Assembly: GCA_003255025.1 (NCBI GenBank)
Contig: QANY01011400.1
Location: 558,001-622,000 of the forward strand
Direction: 5' to 3'
DNA: 64,000 nucleotides
DNA from: Datisca glomerata
Taxonomy: Eukaryota; Streptophyta; Magnoliopsida; Cucurbitales; Datiscaceae
Part shown: piece after piece, positions 1 through 12,500 of the stretch
Position numbering within the stretch: position 1 is the stretch's first letter
How the letters are laid out: every line of letters starts with the position of its first letter
Position numbers and translations under genes: made by a program
Notes under the pieces: generated by a model
Database searches by the model: none
What the model saw: the letters and a program-made list of their open reading frames with translations, nothing else
Told to the model about the DNA's origin: nothing

Positions 1-1404
1 GTGATTCTATTTTTCTCTGGTGGGCAAAATGTCCACCTAAGGTCTCTGTATGACCTTTCCTTGATCCAAGCGTCCAACAATGCCTCTACCTTGTCCATGG
101 AGTAGAGGAAAGGTGGTGGATCATCCCTTTCGCTCATGTCCCGTTTTGCGCCTCACCCTTCGGGTTGTGCCATATATACTTATGGCATGTATCTCGCGGG
201 CTTCCATGTAAGCCTCCGCGATCATGTTGCTCCACGGCTTTTGGCCTTGACACCGAAGTGTTGGTGTGTTGAGCAATTACGTGGAGGCGAGAGAACGTGG
301 TGATGTCGAGGTTCTCCAAATGTGCTCTATACTCACTTATCATTTCGCAGATGCACATCTTTACCAAGTCCTCTTCCTTCCACTCTTCCTGGCAATCCAA
401 TGCTTTATCCTTGAACCTCCTGACGTAAGTCATCAGGTCCTCATCTTACCTTTGAGGCTAATGCCCCAACTCGAGAATGCTCATCTTTTCTTCTGACCCA
501 AAGAACTTGGTCATGAAGGCAGAAACCATATGCGGCCAAGTCAGTACCGATCCCGGTTCCAGGTTGGTGTACCATGTGTATGCTCGCTTAGTCAATGATT
601 TTGAGAACTCCCTCAGCCTCATGGACTCATCACATCTGTGTGGGCCCAAGTCATCAATGAAGAGTATAATGTGCTCCCTAGCACATTCGTCCTTCCTGTT
701 ATACTTGCAGAACTTTGGAGGCACGTAGTCAGACGGATATGGCCTCATGGCCGACTCAGCCAGGTAAGGAGGACGGAAGTCCACTATGGTCTTGCTCAAG
801 GTGTCCTTGGGCATCTCCATCTTCAACATCTTCTATAATGTCTCCTTCGTGATAAAATAGTCAGGGTCAGCACCATCGACCGGGCCGACATGCGTCGACA
901 TAGTACGTGCGAAGGCCGGTAGGAAGGTTGTCTGCGGGATGTTAACGTTTGCGGGGTTGCTTGAGTGAACCCCCGAGAAGTGTAGGTGGAATAGGCATGT
1001 CAGCGTTCTCCTGGTTTGCGGTGTGGGGTGGAATAATATGACGACCGGTGATGGTGGTGAAGGGTTTTGGGCAACCGCGAAAAGACCCAACCTTGTTGTC
1101 GTCGCTACTACTACCATGATGACGGCAAAATGAACTAATGCTATCAGGGATCTGTAGGCTTCTAACGTCGAGATTTTCCTGGTTACCCAAAATGGGTGCG
1201 GATCTCGACATTAGAAGCCTGCAGATCCCTGATAGCATTAGTTTGTCCTGTCACCGTCATGGCAGTAGTAGTGGAGGTGGCGAGGTTGGGTCTCTCCCTG
1301 GAAGTGGTCTCTTCTAAGTCATGGTTCTCTATTGACTGATTGACATTGTCTCCTTCCAGATGGGAAGAAGCTCTAGTGATTCTACCACGCCCGACCATAC
1401 TCAA
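1..1404 (-). pseudogene. Ty3/gypsy gag polyprotein, decayed, cut by left window edge
   Basis: Gag would form the particle of an LTR retrotransposon. Reading leftwards, an N-terminal block starts at an ATG at 1402-1404. The retrotransposon-gag domain lies at about 829-458, with the family-typical YTWYTNLEPGSVLTWPHM and FMTKFFG. It continues from 433 with YVRRFKDKALDC. These last two blocks and the one at 1117-833 share one frame but are broken by in-frame stops at 833-835 (TAG), 458-460 (TAG) and 446-448 (TAA). The N-terminal block is in a different frame, and the change falls inside an inverted duplication (1084-1293). Protease, RT and integrase would lie left of the window. The copy is clearly dead. 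That it is gypsy gag rests on the domain motif and on the tRNA-Arg-like primer site next to the LTR. Confidence 0.8.
1084..1293. repeat. Inverted duplication inside gypsy gag
   Basis: Positions 1084-1174 and 1203-1293 are reverse complements over about 90 bp. The inner 41 bp (1133-1173 against 1203-1243) are nearly perfect, and the outer parts diverge with small gaps. The spacer is about 28 bp. Transcribed RNA would form a long hairpin. The duplication explains the frame change between the N-terminal block of gag and the rest. Confidence 0.85.
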
Positions 1405-1429
1405 TGAAAATAATGTTTAGACAGGTCAG

Positions 1430-1447
1430 TCTCCAATGAAGTCGCCA
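1430..1447 (-). other. Primer-binding site of the gypsy element
   Basis: On the minus strand, three bases after the CA end of the LTR, lies TGGCGACTTCATTGGAGA. It resembles the tRNA-Arg-type primer site known from Ogre/Tat-like gypsy elements. It fixes the element's orientation and the inner LTR edge at 1451. Confidence 0.65.
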
Positions 1448-1683
1448 AAATGTTTAAGGGTTTTTGGGTGATTTGTGATTTAAGTGACCTAGTCTATGAC
1501 AAACAAGCATGGGAACATGGAAGACGTGTGGTCGGCGGGGGTAAAAGACAAACACCCTTAAACAATCGACGGAGGGTGACAATGCCTTTACTGAGGTTGG
1601 TGAGAGCTCCAAGAGAATATTCTTTAATGTTTGGCCTCGGGAAGTGCGAAATTGATGATCCTTATAATCACACCAAGGACCAC

Positions 1684-1691
1684 TTTATATA
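1684..1691 (-). promoter_or_regulatory. TATA box in the gypsy LTR
   Basis: The minus strand reads CTATATAAAGTGG. This is a strong TATA box at the place expected for retrotransposon transcription, in the LTR about 230 bp upstream of its inner end. Confidence 0.6.
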
Positions 1692-1739
1692 GATGGGGTC
1701 AAGTGGGGACCACAGATCCATCATTTATAGTGACATGGA

Positions 1740-1880
1740 AATCACGTAACCACGCCTTAAACGTGATCATGCTTAAAATGTGACTACACCTAAAACATGG
1801 ACACACACTTAAAACGTGATCACGCCTAAAACGTGGTCACACACTTAAAACGACGTAACATGCATAACATGTGACTACTT
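1740..1880. repeat. Short tandem repeats in LTR (AAAACGTG/TCACGCC type)
   Basis: About six degenerate units of 20-25 bp share AAAACGTGRTCACGCC and ACACACTTAAAACG. The ACGTG cores are G-box-like, but a regulatory role is only inference. Confidence 0.7.
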
Positions 1881-1974
1881 TTCATGCTCACAACTAGTCA
1901 TGCCTTTGCGACATCCAGTAGTCGGATAACAACCTCACAGATGTTAAACTTATACTCCCCAAAGGACACCACCT

Positions 1975-2330
1975 GCCGTCGGGCCTCCCCAACGGCGGGT
2001 GCATGGCACTCAACATGTCGTTGGGCCTCCCTAACGGCGGGTCATGTAACTCAACCTGCCACCGGGCTCCCTGGCGGCGGTTTATGGGCCATCCGCCGTC
2101 AGACTCCCCAGCAACAGATGTATGGGCCACCCACCGTCGGACTCCCCGATTGTTGATGTATAGGCCACCCGTCGCCGGACTCCCCGGTGGTGGATGTATG
2201 GGCCACCCGCCGTTGGGCTCCCCGATGACGGTTGTATAGGCCACCAGCCGTCAGGCCTCCCCGACGACGGGTGGTCCACATGGCCCGCCATCGAGCTTCC
2301 CCGGTGGCGGGTGTACTACCTCGCTCACCT
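1975..2330. repeat. GC-rich 38-bp minisatellite in LTR
   Basis: About nine units of roughly 38 bp carry the core CGTCGGRCTCCCCGACGGYGG followed by TGTATGGGCCACCC. Composition is strikingly GC-rich for this AT-rich window. Long ORFs on both strands here are by-products of the repeat, not genes. Confidence 0.85.
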
Positions 2331-2807
2331 TCGTACTTCCTGAAGGAAACACGACTCGGGTGTCCCTCGACATAGGCGCACCGCACTTTTGAACTTTTCT
2401 TTATTAGAAATGGGCACATCCAAGGTGCCTAAGGAGGCCCTGCCTTTCAAAGAGATCTTGTTATTTTGGTACAACGTAACCTTGTTCTAATCCTATCAAA
2501 CCACCCCTATTATTCTCAGGCAAGAAAGAGCCTTCGAGCCATTTGTTACTAAGCTCGAAGGCGGGACACAATACTTAACGCATAATCTCAAAATGGGCTC
2601 GTCACCTTTATAGGTTCAGGTGCGACCCTTACAAGTGTGGTCAATGGGTATGCCGTATTTATATTTAGACGACGTCCCTTACAAACATATTTGCTATTTA
2701 TCCAACTTCAATCTTATCGTGTCACGTAGGTGCACCTAAGCCTGTCTTTGAGTTCCACGTGTATATCCGAACACGTCATTGCATAATGAGATGGTTCACC
2801 ATTTACA

Positions 2808-3830
2808 AACTATTACCTGATACTTCAAATTCATTAGAGCTAATATAGATCTTACCACCCTTTGAAGACCTACTGCTCTCAGCTTCTTCGTTTTGAAAAT
2901 TCTGTTTGCTGGAATTCACATCTTGGATTATTTGATTTTGATTCTGGTTAATTCTGCCACTTGCATCTGTTACACCTTTGCCATCCTTTAATCTTGCATA
3001 CAACATCTTGATCCTTATAGGTGTCCTTTTTGCCTCAGCCCTTGACCAATCACCATGATAGTATTCCTCCCCTTTTCTCATATCTTCTTTCACAGGACAG
3101 ACCTAATATCATTGTTAATTCTGCCACAGATAAAGCAAAATTGAGGGAGTCTCGTATTTTAACTCTATCAAAATAGGGCTTTTTTCCTTTCCTTTTGGTC
3201 CAAACTCTCGGGGTTAGAGCATCATCAATGTTAAAAAAATTCTTGTTCTAACCGATCTTGCCAGAACTACATTTATTGTGTATGCATCCATCTCCAAAAT
3301 ACTACCAATTTTTTTATGTCAATTTTGATGCGATAGATTATGTCACCTAATTCGGGGGCAAGTCATGGATTTGCAACCAAATGAGACATTTATCAAAATT
3401 AAATTCTTGAAACTTAACATCCGGCTTCAAACTTCTTAAGAACTAGTAAACATCCATTGAAGTTCCATGGGCTCTTCACATTTAATTTCGGCACATCTTT
3501 TCGGCTTTTTATTTTGAACAGAGACATTCTTTTTCAAAACCTTGACTTCCATGCCCTCTTCCAGCCCCCAGATTTTCCTTAATACATTTGTCATGGTATT
3601 AATATTGAAACTCTTATCAGTAATAAGTTTCCCAACTAACCATGTTCTTTTACTTGAAGCTCTTCTTGGATCAAGTCATCAAGATCAAGAATATTTTCAA
3701 ATCCTTCACACAGGGATTCCATGATCAAAGAGGGAAAGAACACCAAAACGCCCAAGAAGAGAAGAGATTTCAAAGCAAAACCAGAGAAATTTGGCTGAGG
3801 GGACTTCGAACCAAATTTAAATTTCAAATC
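2808..3830 (-). pseudogene. Plant LINE ORF1 fragment (DUF4283 plus zinc knuckle)
   Basis: Decayed nucleic-acid-binding first ORF of a non-LTR retrotransposon. Reading leftwards, an N-terminal block lies at 3827-3636 (LDLDDLIQEELQVKEHG). A DUF4283-like stretch follows (LVGKLITDKSFN), then WLQIHDLPPN near 3400, a CCHC zinc-knuckle remnant (FCFICGRINND) near 3150, and a basic tail with a Ser/Gln-rich segment at 3093-2810. Several frameshifts separate the blocks. The gypsy LTR is inserted at its left end. Confidence 0.7.
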
Positions 3831-4389
3831 AATGTATTAGAAGAAAGATTAAAGAACTGTTGTAACAACCGGACTGTACTTGATACAAAAGGGATAATCT
3901 GCCGATAATACCAGGAATAAGATAGAAAAGATTTCTATCTTGCTCAAAAATTTTATCCAGCAACAACTCGAAAAAAATGAAACAGAGGGATAAACAGAAG
4001 AAAAATAATAAAACTAAAAAACAAAGAATACAATATAGATTGGAATAAGAGATGACACCAAACTATAACAGAAAATAACAGATAAGCAAGGAGAATAAGG
4101 AATAGGGATAAATATGTTTTTCACCCTCAAGCTATCATCAAACCCACTTTAAACAAACTTTCCAAATTTCTGAAAGTCCATTTCACTCTCTAAACTACTT
4201 AGAAATTTCCTAATATTACTTCTTTTTCTTATTATAACTGAGTAGAATATTAACGTGTATATACATACACACATATATATTGATAACGTAAGTATCGGTG
4301 CATCACCCCGATTATTATGCGAAAACTTAAATATTCTCATAAGCCTTGAAGTTAACGAACAGATAAACTTCCAATAATGACCCTAAAGA
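3831..4389. other. AT-rich spacer, no gene seen
   Basis: Probably includes 5' untranslated sequence of the neighbouring LINE fragment (about 3831-4110) and AT-rich DNA with TATA/ATAC runs around 4255-4285. No coding or RNA signal was recognised. Confidence 0.5.
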
Positions 4390-4475
4390 TATAACACTAG
4401 TGGTGAGTTTCAAACCCAAAACACATTACCGCATTAGTCTCAACGTCCGCCCAACCACTAGGCCATCCCCTAGGT
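4390..4475 (-). mobile_element. tRNA-derived SINE head
   Basis: The minus strand has an RNA polymerase III A box TGGCCTAGTGGT (4454-4465) and a B box GGTTTGAAACTC (4405-4416), with tRNA-like spacing. A real tRNA is unlikely because no cloverleaf or anticodon arm can be drawn. The body would extend to lower coordinates, but its end is not clear. Confidence 0.55.
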
Positions 4476-4572
4476 TTATTAACGCATAATTATATTTACA
4501 CAGGAACTACTCTATTAAAGAAAAAATGAAGTGTTTCTCGAGTAATTAACTAAAGTCAATGAATTCATCATG

Positions 4573-4658
4573 CCTACTTAACCAAACAAGTTCTAAATTC
4601 ACAATTTCTTCAATACCTACTTAACCAAACAAGTTCTAAATTCACAATTTCTTCAATA
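4573..4658. repeat. Two tandem copies of a 43-bp unit
   Basis: The unit beginning CCTACTTAACCAAACAAG is repeated exactly at offset 43. It is a recent local duplication downstream of the membralin stop codon. Confidence 0.9.
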
Positions 4659-4856
4659 GGTTTTTTCCTTTTTTTTCTTTTACTTGTATTTCTGGGATTG
4701 ATCTATCTATTGGTAATATAACATAGATCATTTATATACAAATTTCTTTTCAGTAAATTTGTAATGAACTATTCAACATGAACGTACATAGAATCTAACT
4801 CTACAAAAGAAACATCAAAACCGCCTTTAAAGGACAAGTACATACGGTACAGAACC

Positions 4857-6476
4857 CTACCGCGCATTATGATTTTCAGTATTTTCTGGCGCAGGGGTGT
4901 CTGTGAAAACTTGTCCTTGGTCCCTAATATCTCTAAACATGGAAAGGAACGAGTTAAGGCCTTCTGAAGAAGCCCCTCCAAGGATCCATAAGAGCATAGA
5001 ACTGAAAGAACTCATATTCCCAGGATTTGGATCATTTCCGTCTTGCCTTGGATCAGATTGTCCCGGGACCTCGCCATCTAGATCGGTTTGTTCTCCGGTT
5101 TCAGGAACGGCCCCTGCTCCATCTACCGCTCTTCCCCTATCAGATTCAGATCTTAACCCAGGCTCTGTTGAGAAAGCCGGATTTACTGGACTGATATTTC
5201 TTGTATTCAATCTTGTGATATGTAATGTTGATGCAAGAATTGTTGATGAGGTAATGTGGAAATCTGGGTGTTGTAGTTGAGATCGGCGGTTCTGCATAAA
5301 CCTTTGTAAAGCGGGTACCTATAATAGTGTAGCACATAAGTAAATTGAAGAGAGTGATATGCTTTTTAAACTGATAGACTATACCAGGCTGTGCAATAAT
5401 GTGACCATAACTCAAACTCAAACTACGTATATATTCCAAGAGCAATTGAAAATTTGACTGTTATTACTTCTACAAGAGGGGGAAAGATTCTAAGCCATCG
5501 GGAGAGGCCGGATCTCACTGAATTGTCAAAATGGAAAAAAAATGCTTTTGTATTTTTTTTTCTTTTTAGTTAGTCGATCTGGCCGTCCATATCCAACTTT
5601 CCAAGTGAGTATGCATCACTCTGACATTACGTAATATCTTACAATACCACAAAGAAAGCTGAAGCCTCTTTTACCATTTTACAGAAAAACAACAAAGAAT
5701 ATCACATTAATTAGCTTCCGTTGCCAATACACTCAGTTTTCACTGTAACAGATACAGCGAGACATGCCTAGGAACATGTGAAAAAGATTCAAGTTGAAGT
5801 GCAATAAAGATAATTGCATAAAAATGAAACTGCTAAAAACAACGTGTAGCATGTAAAAATCACAAGTTTTCATATCTAATTAAGTCATATATTTGCAGCG
5901 TCTAGTTGACACAATTAAACATTGTTTACCTCAAAACGGTTCCAGAAGTATAATATGAGGTGCTGCATAAATGCCGCAGCTGTAGATAGTGCTAAATATG
6001 AAAAACCTAGAAATTGCAAAAGAAAACAATATAGACTAATAAGATGACATGAGTGATTTAGAAGTAAAGTGAATTTAATGCTAGTCCAAAACGAAAATGA
6101 ATAACAAGAGACATACCATAGGCATAGGAGAAGAAATAAATATGGAAAACCAAGAAGTAGAGTAGAAAGAAGCGAGGAAAGAACTTCATTGAAATTGGAG
6201 TGCGGACACTGCAAATTAGTAAAGGGCATGATCATATTAGACCACCAAGAGAAACACTGATCAATTTTGTTTTTTTTGCTCTTTTTGTTGGTCATTGAAC
6301 TATGTCTACTATGTTCGGAACAATAGTGCACATATTATCCAATATGGGCAATTTCAACGCTCTTATGTCATTGATTGGGTGATTTGTTAATTGAAAAGCA
6401 GCCCATTCATTTTTGCAGTTGGATTTCATACCACTAGCAGTTGCCTGCTTGCTGATTTTGTGTCTTCGTGTGTGTG

Positions 6477-6533
<57 letters not shown>

Positions 6534-9500
6534 ATCAGTGTAAATAATTCACTCAACCATACAAGAATCAAGACCATGAAAGCCAGCAGCTGATCATCAT
6601 AGAACTCAAACAGAAAAAATAAGATGCCTATCATAATCTGCAGATCCAAATAAAAACTTCATCAGGAAATGAAAAACTGAGGATAGTTGCTGGAAAAAAT
6701 GATTAAAAAAGTCAAATATCGATTGATTTATTCATTGATATATCTTCAAAATGGTCAACGTGTATTCACGTAAAAGTTGGGGAATATCCATCAACATATT
6801 GACAGACTGTTGGAAAACATTAAGAATATATGCATAATATCCATACTGACATAATATCTTACTTTTTTTGTCAATCTTGAGCAGTTTCCACTCTCGAGAC
6901 AAATACCAAAATTTCATGACATTTCCGAATAGTAATATCTATATGATTTGCCAAAGAGTATCAGCTCTATAGTCCATAGAAAAGTACAATATGTCCTCTA
7001 AAAATTCAGGGAAGTGGTCTGACACAGAATTTCACCTTAGTAGGAGAGGAGATGAAATGTCAATATATTGGTATCCCGAAAATTCTCTAGATGAGTATTA
7101 GTCTCAAAAAGGAAGTTTCTTATAAGATATATATGTTGATTGATACAAAATTACGACTTGCAAAAGGATAACAAAAATTATACCAACCGAAAAACACAGG
7201 AAAAGAAAATATAATTGCAACAAAAAATCTTTAGAGTTTCAACTTAAAAGCTCAAAGCGAACCCACATATACCACTCAACTCCAAATTGAAAAAACCTCG
7301 GATTATTTTTTAGTAAACTACCTAAGAAATTGCCATCATAGCAGTTCACCAAAGAATCCATTACGTCTTGTGGAATTTATTCCTGAAAACTCCATGCAGA
7401 CAAAGGTCGCTGCCAAGGAACTCATGAAATCTAAAAAATCTCCTAAGTCCTCAAACCATAATGCAAGAGAAAATGGGTGAGTAAATAAAGGATTGCAACT
7501 CTCCAAATTCCCTTGCATATGATGCACTAAGGAGATAAACCATAAAAGATATTTCTCTTTTGAAGCAAATAACAAATATATGTTTCCTATGAACCAACAA
7601 CTTGCAGTTTCGAAGCAACATAAAATTTCCACCAACTACAACACACGGATATTATCAATATTAACATTTTTCTTCGGAACAATAAATTCCCAAACATGGA
7701 TCAACTTGAAGAACCAATCTCTAACTAACACATTATGAACAGGAGAAGCACAATACAATCTTGGGAACCAGGATTTAGACTTCAATACAAAATATCTTAC
7801 CGGTACAAAGACAAGTGACTCGATCACATGCACAAAAATCAACTGAAATGTTGGAAGACGATGCCGAGCATGGTGTTGAAGCTGCACTGAAATAAGTTAG
7901 AGATGAGAACCGTTATATTCGAAGGATGGGTAAAACGATAATCAAGAAAATATTTTGCATTTTGAATTATTAATCAAATGCATCTGTTCTGCAGAAATAT
8001 AAGGAACAATCTTGATGCAGAAGTATATCTTTTGTAGCTTTCCCTTTTCTTTTCATAACACCCTATGTGATTTCCGACTTTACCAAAAAGATAGTACATT
8101 CGAAGTCTAAGTGGAATCGTAGAACTCAGGCTCTCATGTTAGGAGCAACAAATTTCTCATTTAAATTCATCAAGCTCGTCTATATTGGAACAACCTCAAC
8201 GCAGTTGGTCATATTCTACCAGGTCCCCCACCCGCACCCCTCTACCACAGATAAAAGAGACAACACAACATAGATTGGTTATGACAAAGGGTAGAAAACG
8301 ACAGTGCCGTCACTTTGATTTTAAGAAAAGAGATGCACAATCGCTAGTACGTTAGTGTTTTCTGATAACTATGGTGTGGTCAAAAACTAGTCGAGGCAGG
8401 CACTTTTGTACCATGCTTGGAAACATTAACTCCCACTGAGTGGAAATCAGGAACCAATCTAATCTTGACATCGCAGGATCATAAAACGCTTATTTTTTTT
8501 TATTTTCAGGATCATAAACGCTTATTCTCCAAGTGAAACAACCTTCAAGAGGGAGATCAATATAGGTGTTGCTGTCAATAAAATCTGAAAGAACCCACAT
8601 ATCATAAGAAATTCTCTACACCTTTTTCTTTCATGAATTAGTCTGACTGCATTTATCCTAGCCTAACACCACGGCATACACCAACCCCTCTCCTACAATC
8701 AAGACATTTTGAAAAGGACCATACACAACGGATAATATCCAATCTACCCCACGCTCAGATTTAAAAAAAACGCAACAACAAAGTGATTAGCTCTAATCGA
8801 ATTGGTCAAGATATCTCTAGAGTGACGAACTGCATATTGTTATGTAATTCTCCAAATGATGGCATTCAATCCATTTGAGGATTGCACTATAATAATATTA
8901 AATTTACGGGACAACGAGTGAATCAAAAAATGCATAGGGATAAAGTTTTCCAAAGAATATCTTTGTAATTTTAAATATAGTTTGACGTTCAACCCATAAA
9001 GCGCCCCAAACGGTTTAATGATAGTTATCAGTTTCACAAATCTAGTCTCATCATTTGCAAGTTATCAGTGTATCCTCTGCAAATGATAAATAAAATATGT
9101 CAACATTCTCTGCCAATCTAAAAATCTTAAAGAACATTCCTTTAACTTTTTTAGGAAAGGCAAGTTTGAGAAAACTTGAAATTCACTCTTTATTTGCTGC
9201 TTTCCAAAAAACCAGGTGTGTAAAGTATTAAGTACTATAGAGCTGAAGATCTGGTCTGAAGAAGGAAAAATATTCCTATTGAGGAAGATGCACTGTGTTA
9301 TTCTTTTATTCCTTATTTCTTTGTTTCATTTTGTATATTTCTAGAGTTGGCTAGATTATTGCTTGCAGATAATAGGAGTTAGGTTGACATCCCCTTTCGA
9401 GAAATTTGGTCCTCTAAAATACCCAAGAAGGTAATGATTTTTTACAATAAAATTATTTACAGTAAATACTTTTCTCTGCTTTCCAAAAAACCAGATCTTC

Positions 9501-12500
9501 AGCTCTATAGAGACATAGGATTCAGAATTTGGAGAGGCTCTCGCCAGAATTATTATGAGAGTCATAACACCTTTGTAGAAAAACAATTTCATGGAGGGAC
9601 AAAATGGAAAAGATTTGATGATGACAGCCTTTGTTCGAAAGATTGAAGCCAACGTGATGAAAGTAGGGGAGGAGTTTTTGAATAAAAAGAATCAAGAAGG
9701 GAGAAATGTACTACATTCTCTTTTAAGAACAGGTCCATAACAGAAGCTTCAACTTCAATTTAGATCTGGAGACAGCAGGGAAACTGAAAAAGGAGATAGC
9801 GAGTTTAATTAGGCCAAAGGAGGGTAAGTTTGCTTTTAGAAAGATCCAAGGAAATAGTTTTTTTCTTATGGTAGAGAGAGTAGGAAGTGAGAGGGGAAGG
9901 GGGATTGTGATCACTAAATATCAGAATGACAGATGGAAAAACAACTTGATTATTCCAGAAGGTAGAAATCAAGAAGGGTGGTAGTCGAGCGTGGAAAGAT
10001 AAAAAAGAAATCAGCTTTAAGGAAGGAAGAAAAGGAGAGGTTCTTACAAAAAGATCATATGTTGAAGCACTGAAGTCACCTCAAAATTGTTATTAAGACT
10101 GGTTGTATCTCTGATTATGAGAAGTTTAAAAAGGAGAGGGAGGATGATGTGTTTGGAAAATGGTTGAAAGCTATTGTTTGTGTTCGAGAAGATACAAGAT
10201 ATGATTGGTGGGAAATACAAAAGATGTTAAGATGCAAGCTAAATTTTGGGATGTACCTTCATCCTTTTTTGGATGATAAAGCTCTATTTTTTTTGCAGAA
10301 ATAAGAGACATGCTGAGGAAGTGGTTCGGTTGGGAGAAATTCTGGGGATAGACCAGATTCCAGTGAAACTTGAACATTGGAAATGGACACTAAACTGCAA
10401 AACTGAAAGAAAAGCATGCGATGGTGGTTGGATTGAAGTGCAGCGAGCTCCATTTGCTTTATGGAATAAAACTTTCTTTGTGAAGGTTGGAAGAGAATGT
10501 GGAGGCTTGGTAGAAACTACTCATGAAACCCTCAAATTTACAGAGCTACGATATGCAAAAATAAAAGTTAAGGGTCTGGCTTCTGGGTTTATTCCTGCGG
10601 CAATGAAATGGTTAGTCCTGATAGGCTTAAATCTGTTCAAGAAATTTCAAAACCAATATTTGGAGAAAAGAAACTGTATGCAAGGACAAAAGGTAAAAAC
10701 AGTTCGGCAAGAGAAGTCAACCAAAAATTGCAGAGAAGAGATGAAGAAGATGATGACGTGGGAATTTTTAATGCTGGTGGGACAGGTGGCGGATTGAGAG
10801 GACTCCTAAATCAAGATTATGACAGAAGAAATGATGGTGCATGGATGTATGGGAAGAGACATAGTGACAGGTGGCGGATTGAGAGGACACTTATATCACA
10901 ATCAAGAAGAAATGGAGCATGGATATGTGGAAAGAGACAAGGGGAATTTGAAGAGGCGAAGCTTTGAAAATCCAAAAGTAAGCGCGTTAAATATTTGGGC
11001 AGATGTGAAAAGATTGGGAAAAGTCAGCAATAATGAAGGAAAATATAATTCCAGAAATGCAATCTCAGATTCAGAATTGGACCATTTGAAAAAATACAAT
11101 TCAAATGGAAAATCAAATGGGCTAATACCTTTACAGGGACTGGGAGAGCCTAATTGGGCTGAAAAAAAGAAGGTGAATAGTGATAAAAATGAAGGGGAAA
11201 GCCCAAAAATAAATTTTCAGCAAATACCCAAGCAAAAGAGACAAAACAGCGATTTGAGGAATGACATGTCCAGATTTAATGATTCGATTTATTATAGAAA
11301 AAAATGGAGGAAGTCTGCTAAACCTTCAATTATGTGTTACTCTGCTTCAGATGCTTCAGATGAAGATAACGACCATTTAGAAGATAAAGAGAGCATAGAT
11401 CCGGAAGTTGATAAAGAAGTTTCAGAAATTGGGGACTTGGTTAATGATATGCTTATTGAAGAAGATTGGGATAAGCCATAGAGAGGTATTCTCCGGATAA
11501 AGGTAATAGGCAAAAGGTACGCTTTTCCACTAATAGCCCGGAAAAAAATTTAATTGAGGAAGGAGAACTTCTAAAAATCTCATCTTCTAATCTTTTCACC
11601 GAACCTTTTTTTGGAGAGAGCAATTCTGACCGGAATGAGATTTCTTCTAAAACCTTTCTAGAGGAGCCATTGAGAGAAGATTTAGGTCAAAATGAAATAT
11701 CTGTTCAAGGTTCTTTAAAAGAAAACAGAAGCAGTAATTTAGAGGAAACTTGTAGGAGTGAGAAGGTAAATGCTTTTGATGATAGAAATTTAACAGAAGA
11801 TGAGGGGCTTAGAGTTAAGGATTTTGCAAGAATTAGAGAGATATTGGGTGAGGAATGGGAGCTGTTCCAGATTCTTCTTTCTAAGCTGAATGAGGAAGTA
11901 GCACCGAAGTAGTTCTATTTACATTCGGTTTGAGTGTTTTTTAAGGCTATCCAATTTTTTTGAAGATTCTTAGTTAGAATGTGAGGGGGTTAGGACAACC
12001 TAAAAAGAGGAAAATTGTTAGGGATGTCATTTTGAAAGAAAATCTTGATCTAGTTTCTCCACAGGTGACTAAGTTGGAAGATATAGATGGGAGGATGATG
12101 AATACCATTTGGGGAAAGAGATTTAAAAATTGGTCATTTATTCCTTCTATAGGAAGAGGAGGGGGGATAGTTGTTGTTTGGGATGTGAGAATTTTAAATG
12201 CTGTGGAGTTTGTCTTGGGGTGAGTTTTCTGTGTCAGTCAAGTTTAGAAAGTCTGATGGTGTTGAGTGGTGGTTTTCTGGCATTTATGGTCCGAATAGAT
12301 GTAGCATTAGAAACTGGTTTTGGGAGGAGTTAGCAGCTTTGTATGGTTTATGTAGTCCTAATTGGTGTCTTGGCGGTAATTTTAACATGGTTAGGTTTCA
12401 CTCTGAAAAAATGGGGGTCAGTAGGGTCACTAGAAGCATGAGAAGCTTTGATAGCTTTATCCAAGAGTCTAAACTGAGGGATATTAGATTTCATAATGCA

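Larger units (their letters stand above)
1451..2807 (-). mobile_element. 5' LTR of the Ty3/gypsy element
   Basis: On the minus strand the segment begins TGTAAATGG (plus 2807) and ends CCCTTAAACA (plus 1451), giving the TG...CA ends of an LTR of about 1.36 kb. The inner edge is well supported by the primer site. The outer edge is where LINE ORF1 coding sequence resumes, so it is good to a few bases. A TATA box lies 230 bp before the inner end, and two minisatellite blocks lie inside. The second LTR would be outside the window. Confidence 0.65.

Noticed and set aside
1894..2419. Overlapping long ORFs on both strands (Pro/Gly/His-rich)
   Set aside because: They come from the 38-bp GC-rich minisatellite of the LTR; every frame is open because the unit lacks stops. 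No domain.
4390..4475. A functional tRNA gene
   Set aside because: A and B boxes are present but no complete cloverleaf; a SINE head explains it better.
4897..5280. Plus-strand ORF of 127 codons
   Set aside because: Exact antisense shadow of the last membralin exon, which has matching splice site, phase and family sequence.
8840..9037. Minus-strand ORF with ALYGL resembling copia RT
   Set aside because: Too short and no flanking copia motifs in any frame; resemblance may be chance.
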